A DNA stretch of 64,000 nt, from contig OW203769.1 in NCBI GenBank assembly GCA_934045905.1, forward strand, positions 16,585,705 through 16,649,704, read 5' to 3'. Of the stretch, positions 46,792-59,716 are shown piece by piece. The notes beneath the pieces were generated by a model. The model was not told the origin of the DNA. It worked only from the letters and a program-made list of their open reading frames with translations, and ran no database searches. The position numbers and the translations under genes are program-made. How positions within the stretch are numbered: the first letter of the stretch is position 1; the number at the start of each line of letters is the position of its first letter. Origin of the DNA: Leuctra nigra (taxonomy: Eukaryota > Arthropoda > Insecta > Plecoptera > Leuctridae).

Positions 46792-47959
46792 TGTAGATAA
46801 CAAATCTAAAATTCAAAATGCATTGGTGTGTATGAACATAGGTATGAACATGTACGAACCTCGCAAATGTCAAATGATATGAAAATGGAATAGCATCTCC
46901 GTTTAGTCGCTACTTGGATTGGTTTGACCATTTACGAACCTTTTAAAAAAAAAACTTGAGTTCCGAATTTAGGATTCGAAAATAATTAAGGAACAGTAGT
47001 ATTTGGCAAACAAATTATCTACTATCTATTACAATTATCATGATAATTTAATGTTATCTTTATCTTTATTTTGATGAAAATAAAAAATACCTAATCACTG
47101 CACTGCTCATATTATACATTTATATGCAATTTTCTACCCGAATCGCAAGCTTCTGCGCATATCGACTCTTCAACGACGTCTAGATAGAAGACCTGAACTC
47201 CTTCATCTCCGAGACAAACAGGATGGTCTGCTCACTTCTTTTTCTCTCAACTGGCTCTGTTTTTCATATTTTATAGTTTCCGAGTTTGCCGAGTTCGAAG
47301 AGATTTGTGGCTTGGAAATGTCGTCGTAGCGGCTACATTATGTAATCATATTCAAATCTACAGTTCCAGATTCTTTCTCCTCATGCCAGGACCAAAACCC
47401 TCGAAAAATGACCCGGAAGACATTACTAAGAGAATATATTTTTTTATTTTTGAAAAATGTAAAACTCTTTGGATGTGTGCGAGGAAAATAATTGATACAT
47501 TCCGTTTGTTGAGAGAATGTCTCTATGAGGGAAATGCGATAATATGAGTTCAAGAGACGCAAAACGCTCTTTGTAAAGCGTTAATAAGCGAGAATTCGTA
47601 TTACATTGAATTCATATTTGTGTGAAAGTTGCTGCTTGTAGTGACTTATTTGATAATTCGTTGAAGAAATTTGACAAATATTTCTAAAAAGGCATAAAAA
47701 GTCAGTACATTTTTAATTGCTCTCGAATTTTTTGACAAATTTAACAGCAAAGTGTCAAAAACGCCTAAAATTTTGGTCCCAATGACCATGCAAAATGAGG
47801 CGTATAGATTGGTCAAACGGTTCTACTTTCAATGATCAACCAATCACAAGATCTCGCCCAAAAACTATACGTGACCGCTCATATGACATTACTGTGTGTT
47901 ACATTACTGATGGTTGAACGGTGTAACCTGGGCAGTGAAGTAAAAACAACATTGAAAAC
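46792..47959. other. Intergenic, with Helentron-like remnants
   Basis: AT-rich. A decayed inverted 3' end (AAAACGCTCTTTGTAAAGCG, about 47561) and a few modules indicate an old reverse-orientation copy to about 47950. No exon is supported. Confidence 0.45.
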
Positions 47960-48279
47960 CATCTTTCACGTTATTTTTTATATTTAAACTAGAGCCGATT
48001 GACTGATCAACGTAAAACTTCGCATGGTTATTGGGACCATCATTTAGTATTTTTGCCAATTTGAAGACTAATCCATCACTATTTTTTAAATTTATTGCCA
48101 TTTTAAGATATTTTATTATATTAAAATATTTGAAAATTGTCTTACTACATTTTCATCCCTGCCTTCTTGATGATTCAGTTCCAAGGCCTGTAGATCAGCT
48201 GATACTTGCAAACGCATATCAAATTGGATGCAGGGCACGAGGCTCGCTCATCAACGCGTTACACTGAGCGTTTTCCTAG
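47960..48279 (+). mobile_element. Helentron-like element, 3' fragment
   Basis: Begins in a module (TTCGCATGGTTATTGGGACC) and ends with GCTCGCTCATCAACGCG, CTGAGCG and TTTTCCTAG then T. The 5' part is absent. Confidence 0.75.
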
Positions 48280-48974
48280 TATTTAATTTGATATTTGATA
48301 ATCATTTCATATTATTTCAAATTACATTTTAAATATTCGATTGGTATGGACATTGTCTCGTCGCTTGGACTGTACACTGGGTTCGAAAGACGTTCCTCGG
48401 AGCGCCTCCTTATTCTGCCCCCGACGCCACATCGGGGAGGGGGGGGGGGGTAATCTACATAATCCCCCGCCTGTTTGCCAACAAAGTGGGACGGCGGAGG
48501 AACCACTAAATTACACCGGAGAATCAAAAGAAGGCGGTTTTTTGAAAATATGAATGTGGAATGAATGAAAATGATGGCCAGTGCGATTTGTTTTGTTTGA
48601 GACAATGAGGTTTCTAGTTGTTAACTACGTGACTCAAAACCTAGAGATAAAGCAAGGTCAATTATTAGGAGAGGTTTTCAAAACTACTTACATCATTTCG
48701 AATTCTGATATGCAGAGTTACATTATAAAATTAAAAAAAGGATTACAAATTACAAAAAACATTACAAATGCTCTCATTATAAATTCAAATGCCTTACATT
48801 TTAATACTAGGTTTAATTTGTGTTTTGAAAGCTTAGGAAGTTTTATTACAAATTCCGTTGAACTCCGAGAAAAAATCTAGAAATATTGGTCCTAAATCTT
48901 CCTCGTGACTTTTTAAAATAATTTAATTACCTATCAAGAAATAATTTTAAGTAGCTAGGTCTCTATTCATACTT
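48280..48974. other. Intergenic, no gene seen
   Basis: Contains a G run (about 48437) in a short GC-richer segment. Open frames up to 99 codons have no domain support. Confidence 0.4.
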
Positions 48975-49130
48975 ACAGTTTGCACGAGCTTCTTTTGTTT
49001 TACATCAGCAATGTAAAATGTAGATTTTCCTCCGAAGGCGGACATTAGGTTGGCACGTTGACGGGTCATATTTACCTCATAAACGGAGGTAAATTCACGA
49101 ATTTTTTGTAATGTGAGTGATTCATCTTCT
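48975..49130. repeat. Interspersed repeat with GTTGGCACGTTGACGGGTC
   Basis: Second long copy of the repeat at 43140-43275, with GAGCTTCTTTTGTTTTACAT before the core and GTAATGTGAGTGATTC after it. Confidence 0.6.
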
Positions 49131-50069
49131 TAAGATTTCTTCTGATATAACATTGCCTAGATAGCCATTAACACTGTCAAATATCGCAAAAGAGCTGATC
49201 TCTTACAGCTATTCTAAATTTTGCCATCTAGACGGTGATAAGTTTAACATCAACCCCCCCCCCCCTCTCCCTCCGCGGGAAATTTTTCTGACCCTTCTAC
49301 TTTTTCAATCGCCTTATACGTAAAAAAAAAACATGCACATTTTTGTGGTGAATATTAAATATTGTACAACACTACTTGATTTTTTGTATTATCTAAACCT
49401 TAGGTCCAATTTGGGTCAAGGAAGGGCCTAAAAACAACATACGAATCTGGGCCGCGCAGATCCGAAAAACTGTTTAATTTGAATTTAGTGCATTTTAGAG
49501 CTATTTAACACAAATTTCGATCAATTTGATCATAAATTCTTCAAATTACTGCTATCGATTAGCGATATTTTGCATTTTATGGCATTCATTCAATCCAAAT
49601 TTTCAGGTCCCTAGCCCCCCCCCAACAACGAAGTTACACCAGTGCCTAGAGAGCAATGCAGCAGACAAGACTGTCTCCGACAAGCCAAGAACTGCAGAAC
49701 AAAAGTCGAACAATAATCCGAGTGGCTCTGTCTTTTTCTCCACCTCCTCGCGAGTTTATGACATGCTATTGGAGATTATGACAGTCAGTAAAGTAATAAA
49801 CTTGGATTGCTTATTGCGCTGTACATACGACTCAAACTACCCTTATATGGCTCAATTCACACCCCAGTCGAATTACACCACAACTTCGGGGGTGAAGTTC
49901 GACGTGGAGAGTCAATATGGAATTTTAGACTGAGCAGAACATTGCATTATACTTCTTGTCGAGTCAAATATTTTTATTTTTTAACGCGATTCGATCACGT
50001 GACCTAAAGTATAGCTCGCGTTTTTGGCAAAACTACTGCACTCAAAGAGGCGTGAGGGCATTTTTCTCA
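49131..50069. other. Intergenic, no gene confirmed
   Basis: C runs near 49255 and 49614. The 135-codon frame 49526-49933 is GC-balanced after 49640 but has no recognisable domain. Confidence 0.35.
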
Positions 50070-50073
50070 TTAA

Positions 50074-50840
50074 GGTGGCTGGATCGATCGGTTTTCTGAA
50101 GTATTGGAGAGCTTTCACTAATTTATTAAGTGTAAAACAATCACGTTTATAAATTCTTTTAGCACATAATCTACTTTTATAATATACTGTATAGCTGAAA
50201 TAGACAACATTTAAATGCTATTTATACGTTATCTTATTATTTAGAGCAGTCTTACTGCTCCAAAGAAGTTAGTTTTGAATTGGATATTGAAGATTTTCCC
50301 GGATTTTTCTATAATTTTAACAATACGGTACAATATGGCAACATCGTACTTTCGAAATTTGTATTTGTGCGGAATCATGATGGCTGAGCTTGCTGAGCTT
50401 ACACCTAGAGTTTACTCTCATGAAAAGTCAAGGTATCTTTAGTAGGCATTTAGTGCCTTCTAACTACCTTGAGCACTCCCGTGTTGCCAAAAGTATTTTG
50501 ACTTGATTCGCAATTTGAATTAAATCGCCTATAACTTTTTATTTAGCACACGATGGTACTGGTTTATATTTTTTTAATGAAAGTAATTTGAATAAAGATT
50601 CTAATCTTATTGGGTTTTTTGAAAATCTATCGGGCCAATTAAATACAATCTTCATTTGTAGCAAATTTTTCAAACCTGCCATAAGATAACATGGGGAAAC
50701 AACTGCTTTCTTATTCGCATATCTCGAAAACTAGACACGGGAAGTATTTTATTTTTTGAAGTGTTGTTTTGGGGATATCAATGAGTGAGTACAGCAAAAT
50801 TGAACACTATCTGAAAAAATGGTCGATCGACCCAGCCACC
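50074..50840. mobile_element. TTAA-flanked element with GGTGGCTGG ends
   Basis: Starts GGTGGCTGGATCGATCG and ends CGATCGACCCAGCCACC, with TTAA on both sides (50070-50073 and 50841-50844). It is 767 bp, AT-rich and has no transposase. The TTAA flanks suggest piggyBac-type mobilisation. Confidence 0.75.
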
Positions 50841-50844
50841 TTAA

Positions 50845-51470
50845 GTAAGTGATTTTGCAACTCACTTTATCTTTTTTAACACATTATTGTTGTACCGTTA
50901 AATTTTGAAATTTTTGTGTGAAAATTGACATATTTATTTTTTAAAAAGCCTCACTTTCTACACTACAGACTTTCTCGAGGGCTCATTTTGTTCACAAAGA
51001 ATGTGCGGATGTCATGACGAAGCACAAATTTCGATAACTTTATTCCTACTTTAACTGTAGCTTCTACTAAATCAGTTATATTTGCTCTAAAATCCGGTAC
51101 GTAATATATTTTTTTTTTTTGAAAAATTGAAATAAAAAATTAGAGAAAGAGCACGTCAGCCTAAAACCAGATATCTAATGAATATCAGTGAATATCAAAT
51201 GAATGAATTTTCATCGAAACACCCCGTCACCACTGCCATGCATTCTCTCCAAGTTTCGTGTCATTTAGATCAACGGTTTTGTCTATATTCTTTGTCAAAA
51301 GTAACGTGCATTTTACACATTTGAAAACGTCTCGGATTTTTTTGTGGCGCCCAAAAACGAGTAATGTCACTTGAAATCGTATGTTACCAGCTCCCTCTTA
51401 CGAAATATGAAGACAAATATCTAATATTTAAATTTTTCGGTCGAATCGCCTTAATTAATACTTTTTGCTG
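50845..51470. other. Intergenic, no gene seen
   Basis: AT-rich sequence with no supported exon or repeat. Confidence 0.35.
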
Positions 51471-51479
51471 GACTCTTCT

Positions 51480-52053
51480 GAGGAAACGCGTTGATAAGCG
51501 AGCATTCGAAATGCATGGAAGACTTTGACCACAGATTTTCCATCAGTAAAGAGGAGTGTAACATCAATTTTCCGGTTAAACCAAGAGACCGATCTTGCTA
51601 AATATCTATAGGGAGATGAACATGATAGTAATGAATATTTAGTGAACATTGCCTTGGATCTAAGAATCAGTTAATTCGTTTGACCTGTGATGTGAAAAGA
51701 ACAAAAACATGTTTTGATATTCTGTCAGTGATTATTATTTCAGTTTGACGGTGCTTTCTTGAAAGTTTTTAGTAAATGTAAGTTTAATTGGTAATCAAAC
51801 CATTTTCTGGAAAAGATTGCACTTTTCGGTAATCCTTGGAGTGACGGTAAAGTCTTTGCTTATATTTGATTTATATTGAATGTAAGGTTTTGTGGCAATC
51901 TTGGCAGTCTCTGAAGAAAATTGGAACTCTTCTTCGCAAGTAATTATTAGTGGATTATTTATGGAATTCGGTATGGATCTCGGTGAGATCATGGTTAGAT
52001 GTGCTGCACACCGGTGCTCGCTTATCAACGCGTTTCACCGAGCGTTTTCCTAG
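51480..52053. mobile_element. Helentron-like 3' ends in inverted pair
   Basis: The left edge has the inverted hairpin ACGCGTTGATAAGCGAGCAT. The right edge has TGCTCGCTTATCAACGCG followed by ACCGAGCGTTTTCCTAG then T. The two ends may belong to two copies inserted head to head. Confidence 0.55.
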
Positions 52054-52354
52054 TTATTGAAATATAGAATGGCATTATCTTTAATTGTGATAATTTCGAT
52101 GGTCCAATGTTCACGAACTCCCAATGATGATGTGATTGGGCTCTTGTGTATAATGTAAGGGTGATTGGAGGACGACGAATGACCGGATAAAAGAAAGAAA
52201 GAGTAGCGTTAGTTGAATATGAAACGACATCGAGAAAGATAAATGCAAACTCAAGCAACTTGTTTTTTTTTAGTAGAGAGACAAATTCTGGTACCTTCTA
52301 ATTCCTTCCCACCTTCCATAATCTTCCATAATTACCAGTTCTTTCATTGCCTAT

Positions 52355-52915
52355 TCAAAGCCAGGTCAAACCGCACAACTAATCGATCTGAAATTTTGCA
52401 AACATACTAACGTAATATAAGCGGTCTGACATCGTTTTTGAACGGGATCCGGTGATTGGTTCAAATTTAAAACAAACTTTCGATTGAAATACTGTTCCGA
52501 TCATATTGAAATTTTGACAAGTCATTACCACCAACATTTTCCCCAATCTTACAAAGTTTCAGCCAAATCCTCCCATTGGTTAAAATTAAAACCATATTTC
52601 CAGTGATTTTTTAAGTTTAATAGAACCGTTTGACCGATCTATTTAAAACTTTGCATGGCCATTGGGACCAACATTTTAGATATTTTTGCAAATTTTCAGA
52701 CTAATATGTCGTTATTTTCAAAAGTTATTGTCATTTTAAGATATTTTGTTTGATAATCTTGCAACATTTGAAAAATGTATACCAAATTTTCATCCCTGCC
52801 TTCTTGATGCTTCAGCTCCAAGGCCTGTAGAGCAGCTGATACTTGCAAACGAATATCAAATCGGATGCAGTACGAAGGCTCGCTCATCAACGCGTTACAC
52901 TGAGCGTTTTTCTAG
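52355..52915 (+). mobile_element. Helentron-like element, 5' truncated
   Basis: Begins at CCAGGTCAAACCGCACAAC, carries five modules and ends GCTCGCTCATCAACGCG, ACTGAGCGTTTTTCTAG then T. Confidence 0.78.
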
Positions 52916-53861
52916 TAATTCTCTTGCATTGATGTTTGATCACAGATTTGTTAAAACCCTGGGCTATGAAGTAAATGTGAAGAGCTTTGTAATTATTATA
53001 ATATTAAGCTTTTCGAATGTACTGATCGATACTGAGGGCCACGGGTTGGGGAGGGGGGGGGGGGGGGGGGGGGGCTCACCCCAACCCCACGCTTGGACGC
53101 GTTAGTGATGAGTATTTTTAGAAATTGTAGAAACATTCAAGACAAATCACCAGAGAAGAATACTTGATTTATTTCAACCGAAACCGCTTTTCAATGTTGT
53201 GAAATCCTGATGGTTCAACTACACTTTGATCTGAACATAAAATGCGAGCTTGTTTTGAATAAAATGAATCTTAGAACTCTCTGGTGTTTGAATAATTGAT
53301 CATAAGTTGCTGAGTGCCAGTGGTTTGCGCGCACAAACTGAGCGCAACTCTTGTTGAGTTATTTTAACTTGTATTTTTATTAGATCTTTATTTGTAACAG
53401 CAAAACAAATTGCTACAAGTACAAATATAATAAATGGTATAATTAAAAATACGTAATAAATAACAAATCACAGTAATGATCCAGAATTCAACCCAAAAAT
53501 GCATTAAAATTATACACTCACACACATTTTAAAACATTAGTTCTAAAAATGGTCAAAGGATTAAAATTGATAACAAGCAAAGAGTTGCTGTTTGTCAGGT
53601 TATTATTTATTATTTACTTACGTAGTTAACGTTATAATTTGGCAAGGATGCCATTTATTATATAATTAAAGGAAAATGAAGTAAGTACTCATCATATTTA
53701 GGAATCTATGACTTATACTGTCTTATGTATGTCTTACATAAGACATAAGTCTTATGTCTTATTTTTTATGTAAAATTTTTAACTACACCGATTGGACAAC
53801 AAACAATAATTGACGCGATTTTTTATGTCTATACATCAGTTGTTAAAGCTCTAGCCTTTTA
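52916..53861. other. Intergenic, no gene seen
   Basis: A long G run (about 53046-53074) is followed by AT-rich sequence, with a TTATGT-type repeat near 53710-53765. Confidence 0.45.
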
Positions 53862-54152
53862 AATATATTTTTTTTAATTGGGGCTTAACGTCGCACTGTT
53901 CTGCAGCGAGGCTAATGGCGACGGATGAATGATTATGATGATGATTGGGAGATGATGGTGAAGATTAAGTATGGATGGTAGGTGGGAAGGAGGCGATCGT
54001 GGACTATTAGTAGGGTACCTTCCCAGCATTTGCCTGTCGACTGAGGGAATATACCACGAAAAAACTCCAGTCAGGAAGGACGGCCGCGGGAATCGAACCC
54101 GGGCATCCGGAATACAAGTTAAGTGCATTACCACTCAGCCATACCTGTTCCG
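53862..54152 (-). mobile_element. tRNA-derived SINE, copy 1
   Basis: On the - strand the head has an A-box-like GGCTGAGTGG and a B box GGTTCGATTCC. It is followed by a body with GCAAATGCTGGGAAGGTACC, CTCCTTCCCACC and CAGAACAGTGCGACG, and an A-rich tail near 53870. A second copy lies at 58447-58745. Confidence 0.8.
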
Positions 54153-54919
54153 TTTAAATAAAAAGTACTATTTTTTGGTGTCTTGACGGACCTGCCTGAA
54201 TGTAATGATTATGTACGCACAAGGTCCGATATGCATGTCATAGATTTTGCTTCCTACAGTTTTGTAAATATTAAATATTAATATTTAAATATATTAAATA
54301 TTAAATATATTAAATATATTAAATATAAATAAATTTTAATATTTAATATTAAATATTAAATAAATATTAAACAATTTGGATTAGTCGTGGGAAATTATTA
54401 TATTTCAGACCGACGATTTAACCTAGTACTTTCATCGTCAGATCATTTGATTTTTAGTTACTGACGTTATTGGTCCTGAAGATGATAGCTAGAGTACCTG
54501 TTGAAACGTCCGTCGGAAATAAAATAATTATTAACGACTTATTTCAAAATATTTAATTGTCTTGAAAGCTTAAAACATTTGTAAACATTCATTATATATA
54601 GTGCAGTATCTCCTTCAAAACGATGGGTGTAACAATTGCAAATAAAACTGATTGAAGCAATGGTTGAGGGCAGAAATATTGTTCCAAGCATCATTGAAAT
54701 GCTCATCGGGCCTTCTGCCTCTGGAGTACAAGATCATTTTAAACAAACATTTAGTTTTCCTCTACACGTCAATAAAACTTATTCGCAATTATGCGCAGTA
54801 AAGATTATCTTCAACTCGACATTTTATCTCAAAAAACCACTTTTACCACACCCTCATCAAAACCATAAAACAGCACCACATATAAATCCATTTATCCTAT
54901 TCATCTCCTGCCTGCTCTC
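54153..54919. other. Intergenic with TTAAATA-rich stretch
   Basis: A simple-sequence block of AAATATTAAATATT type lies at about 54270-54370. The rest is AT-rich and leads into the promoter of the PRDM8-like gene. Confidence 0.5.
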
Positions 54920-55130
54920 CATCTAACTCGATTTCCTCGACGACGCCGCCCGTCCCCCGCGCGTCGCGGCGTCGTGATTGGACGTCGCGACGGTGGCACC
55001 CTATTGGCGCGTCCATCTGCCGCCGACTCCGCCCCCCGTGTGGTCTGGCAACAGCTGGGCAGGGGGATGAATGGGATAAGAACAAGTGGATGCTGAAGAG
55101 GGGATTCACTTGACGACGGTGCGTCCTTCT
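54920..55130 (+). promoter_or_regulatory. Putative GC-rich promoter of the PRDM8-like gene
   Basis: A GC-rich block with many CG dinucleotides in AT-rich surroundings. It has two inverted CCAAT motifs (ATTGG at 54977-54981 and 55003-55007). The likely non-coding first exon follows. No TATA box is evident. Confidence 0.5.
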
Positions 55131-55538
55131 GTCGACTTTACTCGCTCAACATGTGCTGACGGGAGTGTGACGTCTAGCAAGTGTAGACTACGAGATAAAA
55201 TCCAAAATATAATTTAAATATCAAGAGAACTATCACGAAGTGTGTAACAATTAATTATATCTTGTGAAAAAGGAAATTAAAAGTGCTATTACGTATTTTT
55301 TTGCTACAAAATTCCATACAAATTGGTTTGACTTGCGACAATTTGAGAAGAAAATAAAAAATTTACTTACTGAAGATTTGTGATTGTTGTGGCTGTGTTT
55401 AAAAGTGTGTTGATTTGGTTATAAAGCAGTGATTTGAAACGTTGTTGCTCCTGCTGTGGTTTGACGAAGTGTATAGCCAACAAGACGTTTGATCTGGAAG
55501 ATAATCGCTGGAACCACGTCAATGTTCACGTCGATGAG
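55131..55538 (+). other. Probable 5' UTR exon of the PRDM8-like gene
   Basis: Sequence after the GC-rich block runs to a donor at 55539 (ATGAG|GTAAAA). Its ATG at 55522, joined to the exon at 59881, gives a 12-codon upstream frame that stops at 59900-59902. The transcription start and the splice are inferred. Confidence 0.4.
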
Positions 55539-55559
55539 GTAAAAGAGAAAATTATATTT

Positions 55560-56977
55560 ATTTGGTTTTTCAATAACTTGATTACTTGTTCATAATAAAA
55601 TACTAAGATCTGGGTTTTCAATGCTCTGCTAAACCTGTGTTCATTAGTGGTCATTCGAGGAATATCATTGGTTTTTGGCATGTCAATGTACACCTAATCA
55701 ACCTTTTTTAATTAGACCATTGAAAAACCGGCCCTAAAGGCGCTTTAACTAAATGGATTAATTTCAGCTGTTGCAGTTATTTTGAAGGTTCCTGTGCAGG
55801 CCTATTTATTCCAAGATTCAGTTAATCCTCATTAACATTTAGCTGTGCTACGTGGCACTGACCCTACTAGATAAAATACTCAATTATTGGCAGAATAGTG
55901 ACAATTCTATTGCTTTAAACAAAAAGTAATGACATTTTGCATGTATAGGCAGCGTGTTTAGACAACAGATGGCACTGTAAAAAGTACAGACAGAGCCACC
56001 TAATCTGTGGGAAGGAAGCTTACCTTTTGGCAAGGCGTCCAAGTCGCTGCAGTTATATGTTATGTTGCTGCACATATTACGCATTATCAATTCTTAAAAT
56101 TTACACATGTTTATCTAATGTTTATTCGCCTACAAAATATTAATAATAAAGTGTTCACAATTTCACTGAATCTGATCACAATATTAATTTGCGCGACTTA
56201 GTTTGATTCCGAAATATTTTGAGTACATTTGTTGACATCTGATCGGTTGCTAGGTCACGGCCAATGAGAAATAAAACAGTTGACGATCTTCCCACAAAAG
56301 TTGCTAATTTCTCTCACTCGTGGCGAACTCTCGGTGCCTATTGATGACATTTGCAGAAGTGTCAAATCAATCGGTCAATCGGCTTGGCAATGCCGTTTAA
56401 AATACAGCTAAATTATAATACATTTATTTATACACTTTTGAACAGCAATATTGAAGGAAGTCTTCCAGAGTGTGAAAAAATTTGCGAGAATACCCATTAC
56501 CTTTACATCATATTTTAAAATATCTCGATCACCATTTCTTTGAGTTGGCGATTTCAAACTTTCAGGGAGGTGGTTAAAGTTTTAATGCCCATACATATTG
56601 GGTCGTAGTACATTATTCTGGGATGTAGATGTATGCAGAATATACGTCAATCATTGTCTTGTATTAAAATTATGAACTGCAGAATTTTTTGTAAATTGAA
56701 ATTGTAATGCATGTGCAAGGTAATGAAACATCGCAATATTATAAGTTTATAACAGATGCCACAGATAAATAAAATTTGATCCCAATTCAAGTTCCTCTGA
56801 CAAAATAACATTGACTTCAAAAATAAAATTAACATTGACCATTAAATATATTTTCCATAAATACGAATCGATCTAAGGAATTGTTGATTACTTTCTCGTC
56901 TGCAAAGACCTAATTGCATGTGCGATGATTTGAGTATGATTGCATGAGGGTGGGATGATTGTGAGAAGGAACATTAA
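55560..56977. other. Intron 1 of the PRDM8-like gene, first part
   Basis: AT-rich. A segment at about 55603-55740 has GGTTTTTCAATGCTCTGCTAA-like sequence and ends GAAAAACCGGCCCTAA, a decayed copy of the MITE at 57777-57916. Confidence 0.45.
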
Positions 56978-57489
56978 GGTGGTTCAAGCGATCGGCCGTT
57001 TTAGCAAATTGAGAGAGAAATTGTTTCATAAGTGGGTGTAACTTTGATAGGATGTTCACATAATCAGTCTGATTGTATATTAGTAGCACTTTTTCATTTT
57101 GCCATGCCTTGTTTTAATTAGGCGCCGGTTATTCAACAAAACCACTCAAAACTATGAAATTTCCGATACGATTGGAGACCATACCCGTGATGCAATTGAT
57201 CTGAAATTTTAATCATGATTAGATAAACGACAAACTTAGGGTTATCACTTGGCACACTTTTTAAATTGAATTTCATAAGGCACCCAGCGAGACATGAAAA
57301 TATATCATTTTCACCAAAAATCAACTAATTACTACTAATTAACAAAACAAAAAATTGAAAATGTACCAAGTGATAGCCCTAAGTTTGTCTGTTTTCTAAT
57401 CATGATTATAATTTCAAATCATTTCGTCAACCCATTTTGTCTCCAAAGTGCCTGCAACACGCAGTAAAATCGCTCGCGCTTGCAGCACC
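56978..57489. mobile_element. Family B TTAA-type element, best copy
   Basis: Begins GGTGGTTCAAGCGATCGGCC after TTAA (56974-56977). It ends CGCTCGCGCTTGCAGCACC before TCAA, a probable mutated TTAA. The terminal inverted repeats are imperfect over about 28 bp. The interior has no transposase. Relatives: 18745-19545, 21148-21295, 30705-31205 and 39725-39990. Confidence 0.7.
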
Positions 57490-57776
57490 TCAATGACCTG
57501 TTACAAGAGTCCTAGCGAGGATCTAATGGGCTCGTTATTGAGGATGAATCAGAGAAACTGTTGACGAGGGTGAGGTAAATCGGGTTAGCAATTACTTAAC
57601 GCTGATTGTCTGTACGTACGAGCAGATTCACAAGTAGCACGTCGAACACAGGTCTCTGGCGGGGTTTATAGGCGGCTCAACAGCTGGGCGAAGACAGAAT
57701 CAAATCCCGGCCTTGTTCAGTGATTTAACGCCGGAGCCAACTACATCATATAATAATTGTTTGCATAACATGCTTA

Positions 57777-57916
57777 GGGCCGGTTTTTCAATACTCTGCT
57801 AACTTATAAACTGTTGCTTAGGACTGTTTTGTCATGGCAACAACCAATTGCAAAACAGGGTATAGTACTAACTAACTGTTAACAGCTAATTGAGTAGAGT
57901 ATTGAAAGACCGGCCC
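57777..57916. mobile_element. TA-flanked MITE, 140 bp
   Basis: Begins GGGCCGGTTTTTCAATACTC and ends GAGTATTGAAAGACCGGCCC, with TA at both sides (57775-57776 and 57917-57918). Decayed relatives lie at about 55603-55740 and 60234-60460. Confidence 0.85.
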
Positions 57917-58446
57917 TAAGTTAGAAACCGATGAATCATTTGACATCACTAAAAGGACATTGGATTTCTAAGTATGATGTTTCATTTTACTGACTTCAGA
58001 TTAGAAAGCATTTTGTATAGTTATTATGTTCTATTGCGGAATAAATATGACGAAGCATCAGAGCTCCCTGAAAAATGTGTATTGGAAACTTCGATTAGTT
58101 TGACATCAAACATGACACATGAATTCAACCACCGTATGTGTGATGATCGGGAAGTGACCAAAAGTGTGTTCAAGTATTTTAGTTCTGGAGTTTAATTCTA
58201 TTATTATTTTTCATCTCGTTACGGATCGAATTCGTTTCACTGTCATTAAAATAACATCACGCTGAAATGAATTTGCGACGAGACTTGATCAAAATTAGTC
58301 ATAGAATGCATGTCATAGAAAATAGGACACCTATTTTCTTTTGAAGATATGAACCATAACTTATCATAAAATACATTTGCATCAATCTAAATTAGATATC
58401 ATATTCGTTTAATATATTTTAAGCTCGCCTCATTTTACACATACGG

Positions 58447-58745
58447 AAATAATTCTCGGGTTCAGAAAGTAAAGCTCCGGTCTCATCTTGAGGTACCGGG
58501 TTCGATTCCAGCAGTCGTCCTTCTTGCTCGAAGATTTTCTTGAGTTTCTCGAGAGGCAAATGCTGAGAGGGTTCCCTGTACAAATGGGTAACAGCTGCCT
58601 CCTTCCCACCATCACGCATACCCCTTTTTCATGATCATAACAAACCATCATAACCATAATAACAAATGATTGTCATCATAATCATTAATTTTCAACATTA
58701 GGCCAGATGCAGAACAGTGCGACGGTGTTCTCAAATAAAAGCTAT
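58447..58745 (+). mobile_element. tRNA-derived SINE, copy 2
   Basis: Shares GGTTCGATTCC, GGCAAATGCTGAGAGGGTTCC, GCCTCCTTCCCACC and GCAGAACAGTGCGACG with 53862-54152, on the opposite strand. The tRNA head is degenerate. Confidence 0.75.
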
Positions 58746-59035
58746 ATTTAATCAACAAAGTTGTACAATTTTCAAGATATAACAGAAAGTATTTGACTGA
58801 TAAAGACTTGTATACTTGTCATCGGCTATGCGACAAAACCACGCAAGTTCCATTTAAAAATAATTGCCTTTTGATTCCTTTCCACAGTTAAATATTGTCC
58901 CCCCCCCCCCACACACAAAAAAAATACCCAATTTGACCGATCGAAATTTTATTCAAAAGTGATTAATAAAACCTAATTTTCGTTTATCCTGAATAATGTG
59001 CCAAATTACACTTCCGTGGTTTTCCGCGTAGCTGA
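58746..59035. other. Intron 1 of the PRDM8-like gene, later part
   Basis: AT-rich with a C run (about 58899) followed by ACACACA. Nothing else is seen. Confidence 0.4.
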
Positions 59036-59039
59036 CGCT

Positions 59040-59352
59040 ATGCTTATGAGATATGCGTATGTTTATGCTTTTGACTACGCTTCTGTTTATTGCTTATGCT
59101 TATGTTTATCGTTATGCTTTTGCTTTATCTTTATGCATGCACGTAAAAAATTATGGCCCAGCATTATTTCTGGTTGGCCGATTACTTTGGTGGGTCAACC
59201 AGAAATATTTGCTGGGCCATTTCCAATAACACAGATTGTTAAATCATCTAACTCCTTTTTCCGTATTTTTAAGTTCATGCATATCATTACGTTCCTGCTT
59301 ATGCTTATGTTTATGCTTATGCTTATGCTTACGCTTATGCTTATGCTTATAC
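59040..59352. repeat. TTATGC hexamer array, left part
   Basis: Degenerate TTATGC/TTATGT units occur at 59040-59135, and cleaner ones at about 59285-59352. The array is interrupted by a hAT MITE and resumes at 59717. Confidence 0.85.
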
Positions 59353-59716
59353 CAGGGGTCGGCAACCTTTTTTGGTGTAGGAGCCAATTTCCCAAATATT
59401 AATCAATTAGATAATAATGAGAGCCGCAGTAGAGGCAATCAAATATAATACACCGAAAATAATAAATTGAATTACTCTAGTTTATTTTGATATTTTGACG
59501 AAGCTGGGCGATTTAGGGCATTTGTTTAGAATTTCAACGATTTAAAAGTGATTCTCGGACTCTAAAATGAACGAACTGAATTAAACAACATTTCAACTAT
59601 TGTCCCGCAGGGCGATTTTTTTTCGAATTTTCAAATTTTCTATTCCAGATTCTAATTTATTAAATTATAATGAGCCATTCAAGAACCACCAAGGAGCCGC
59701 AGGTTGCCGACCCCTG
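59353..59716. mobile_element. hAT MITE, copy 2, inside the hexamer array
   Basis: Ends CAGGGGTCGGCAACC and GGTTGCCGACCCCTG are flanked by GCTTATAC and GCTTATGC (7 of 8 match), so the target duplication is made of the hexamer itself. The interior matches 20774-21147. Confidence 0.9.

Noticed and set aside
49526..49933. 135-codon frame with a GC-balanced 3' half
   Set aside because: The frame crosses a C run, has no recognisable domain, and no convincing splice sites were found.
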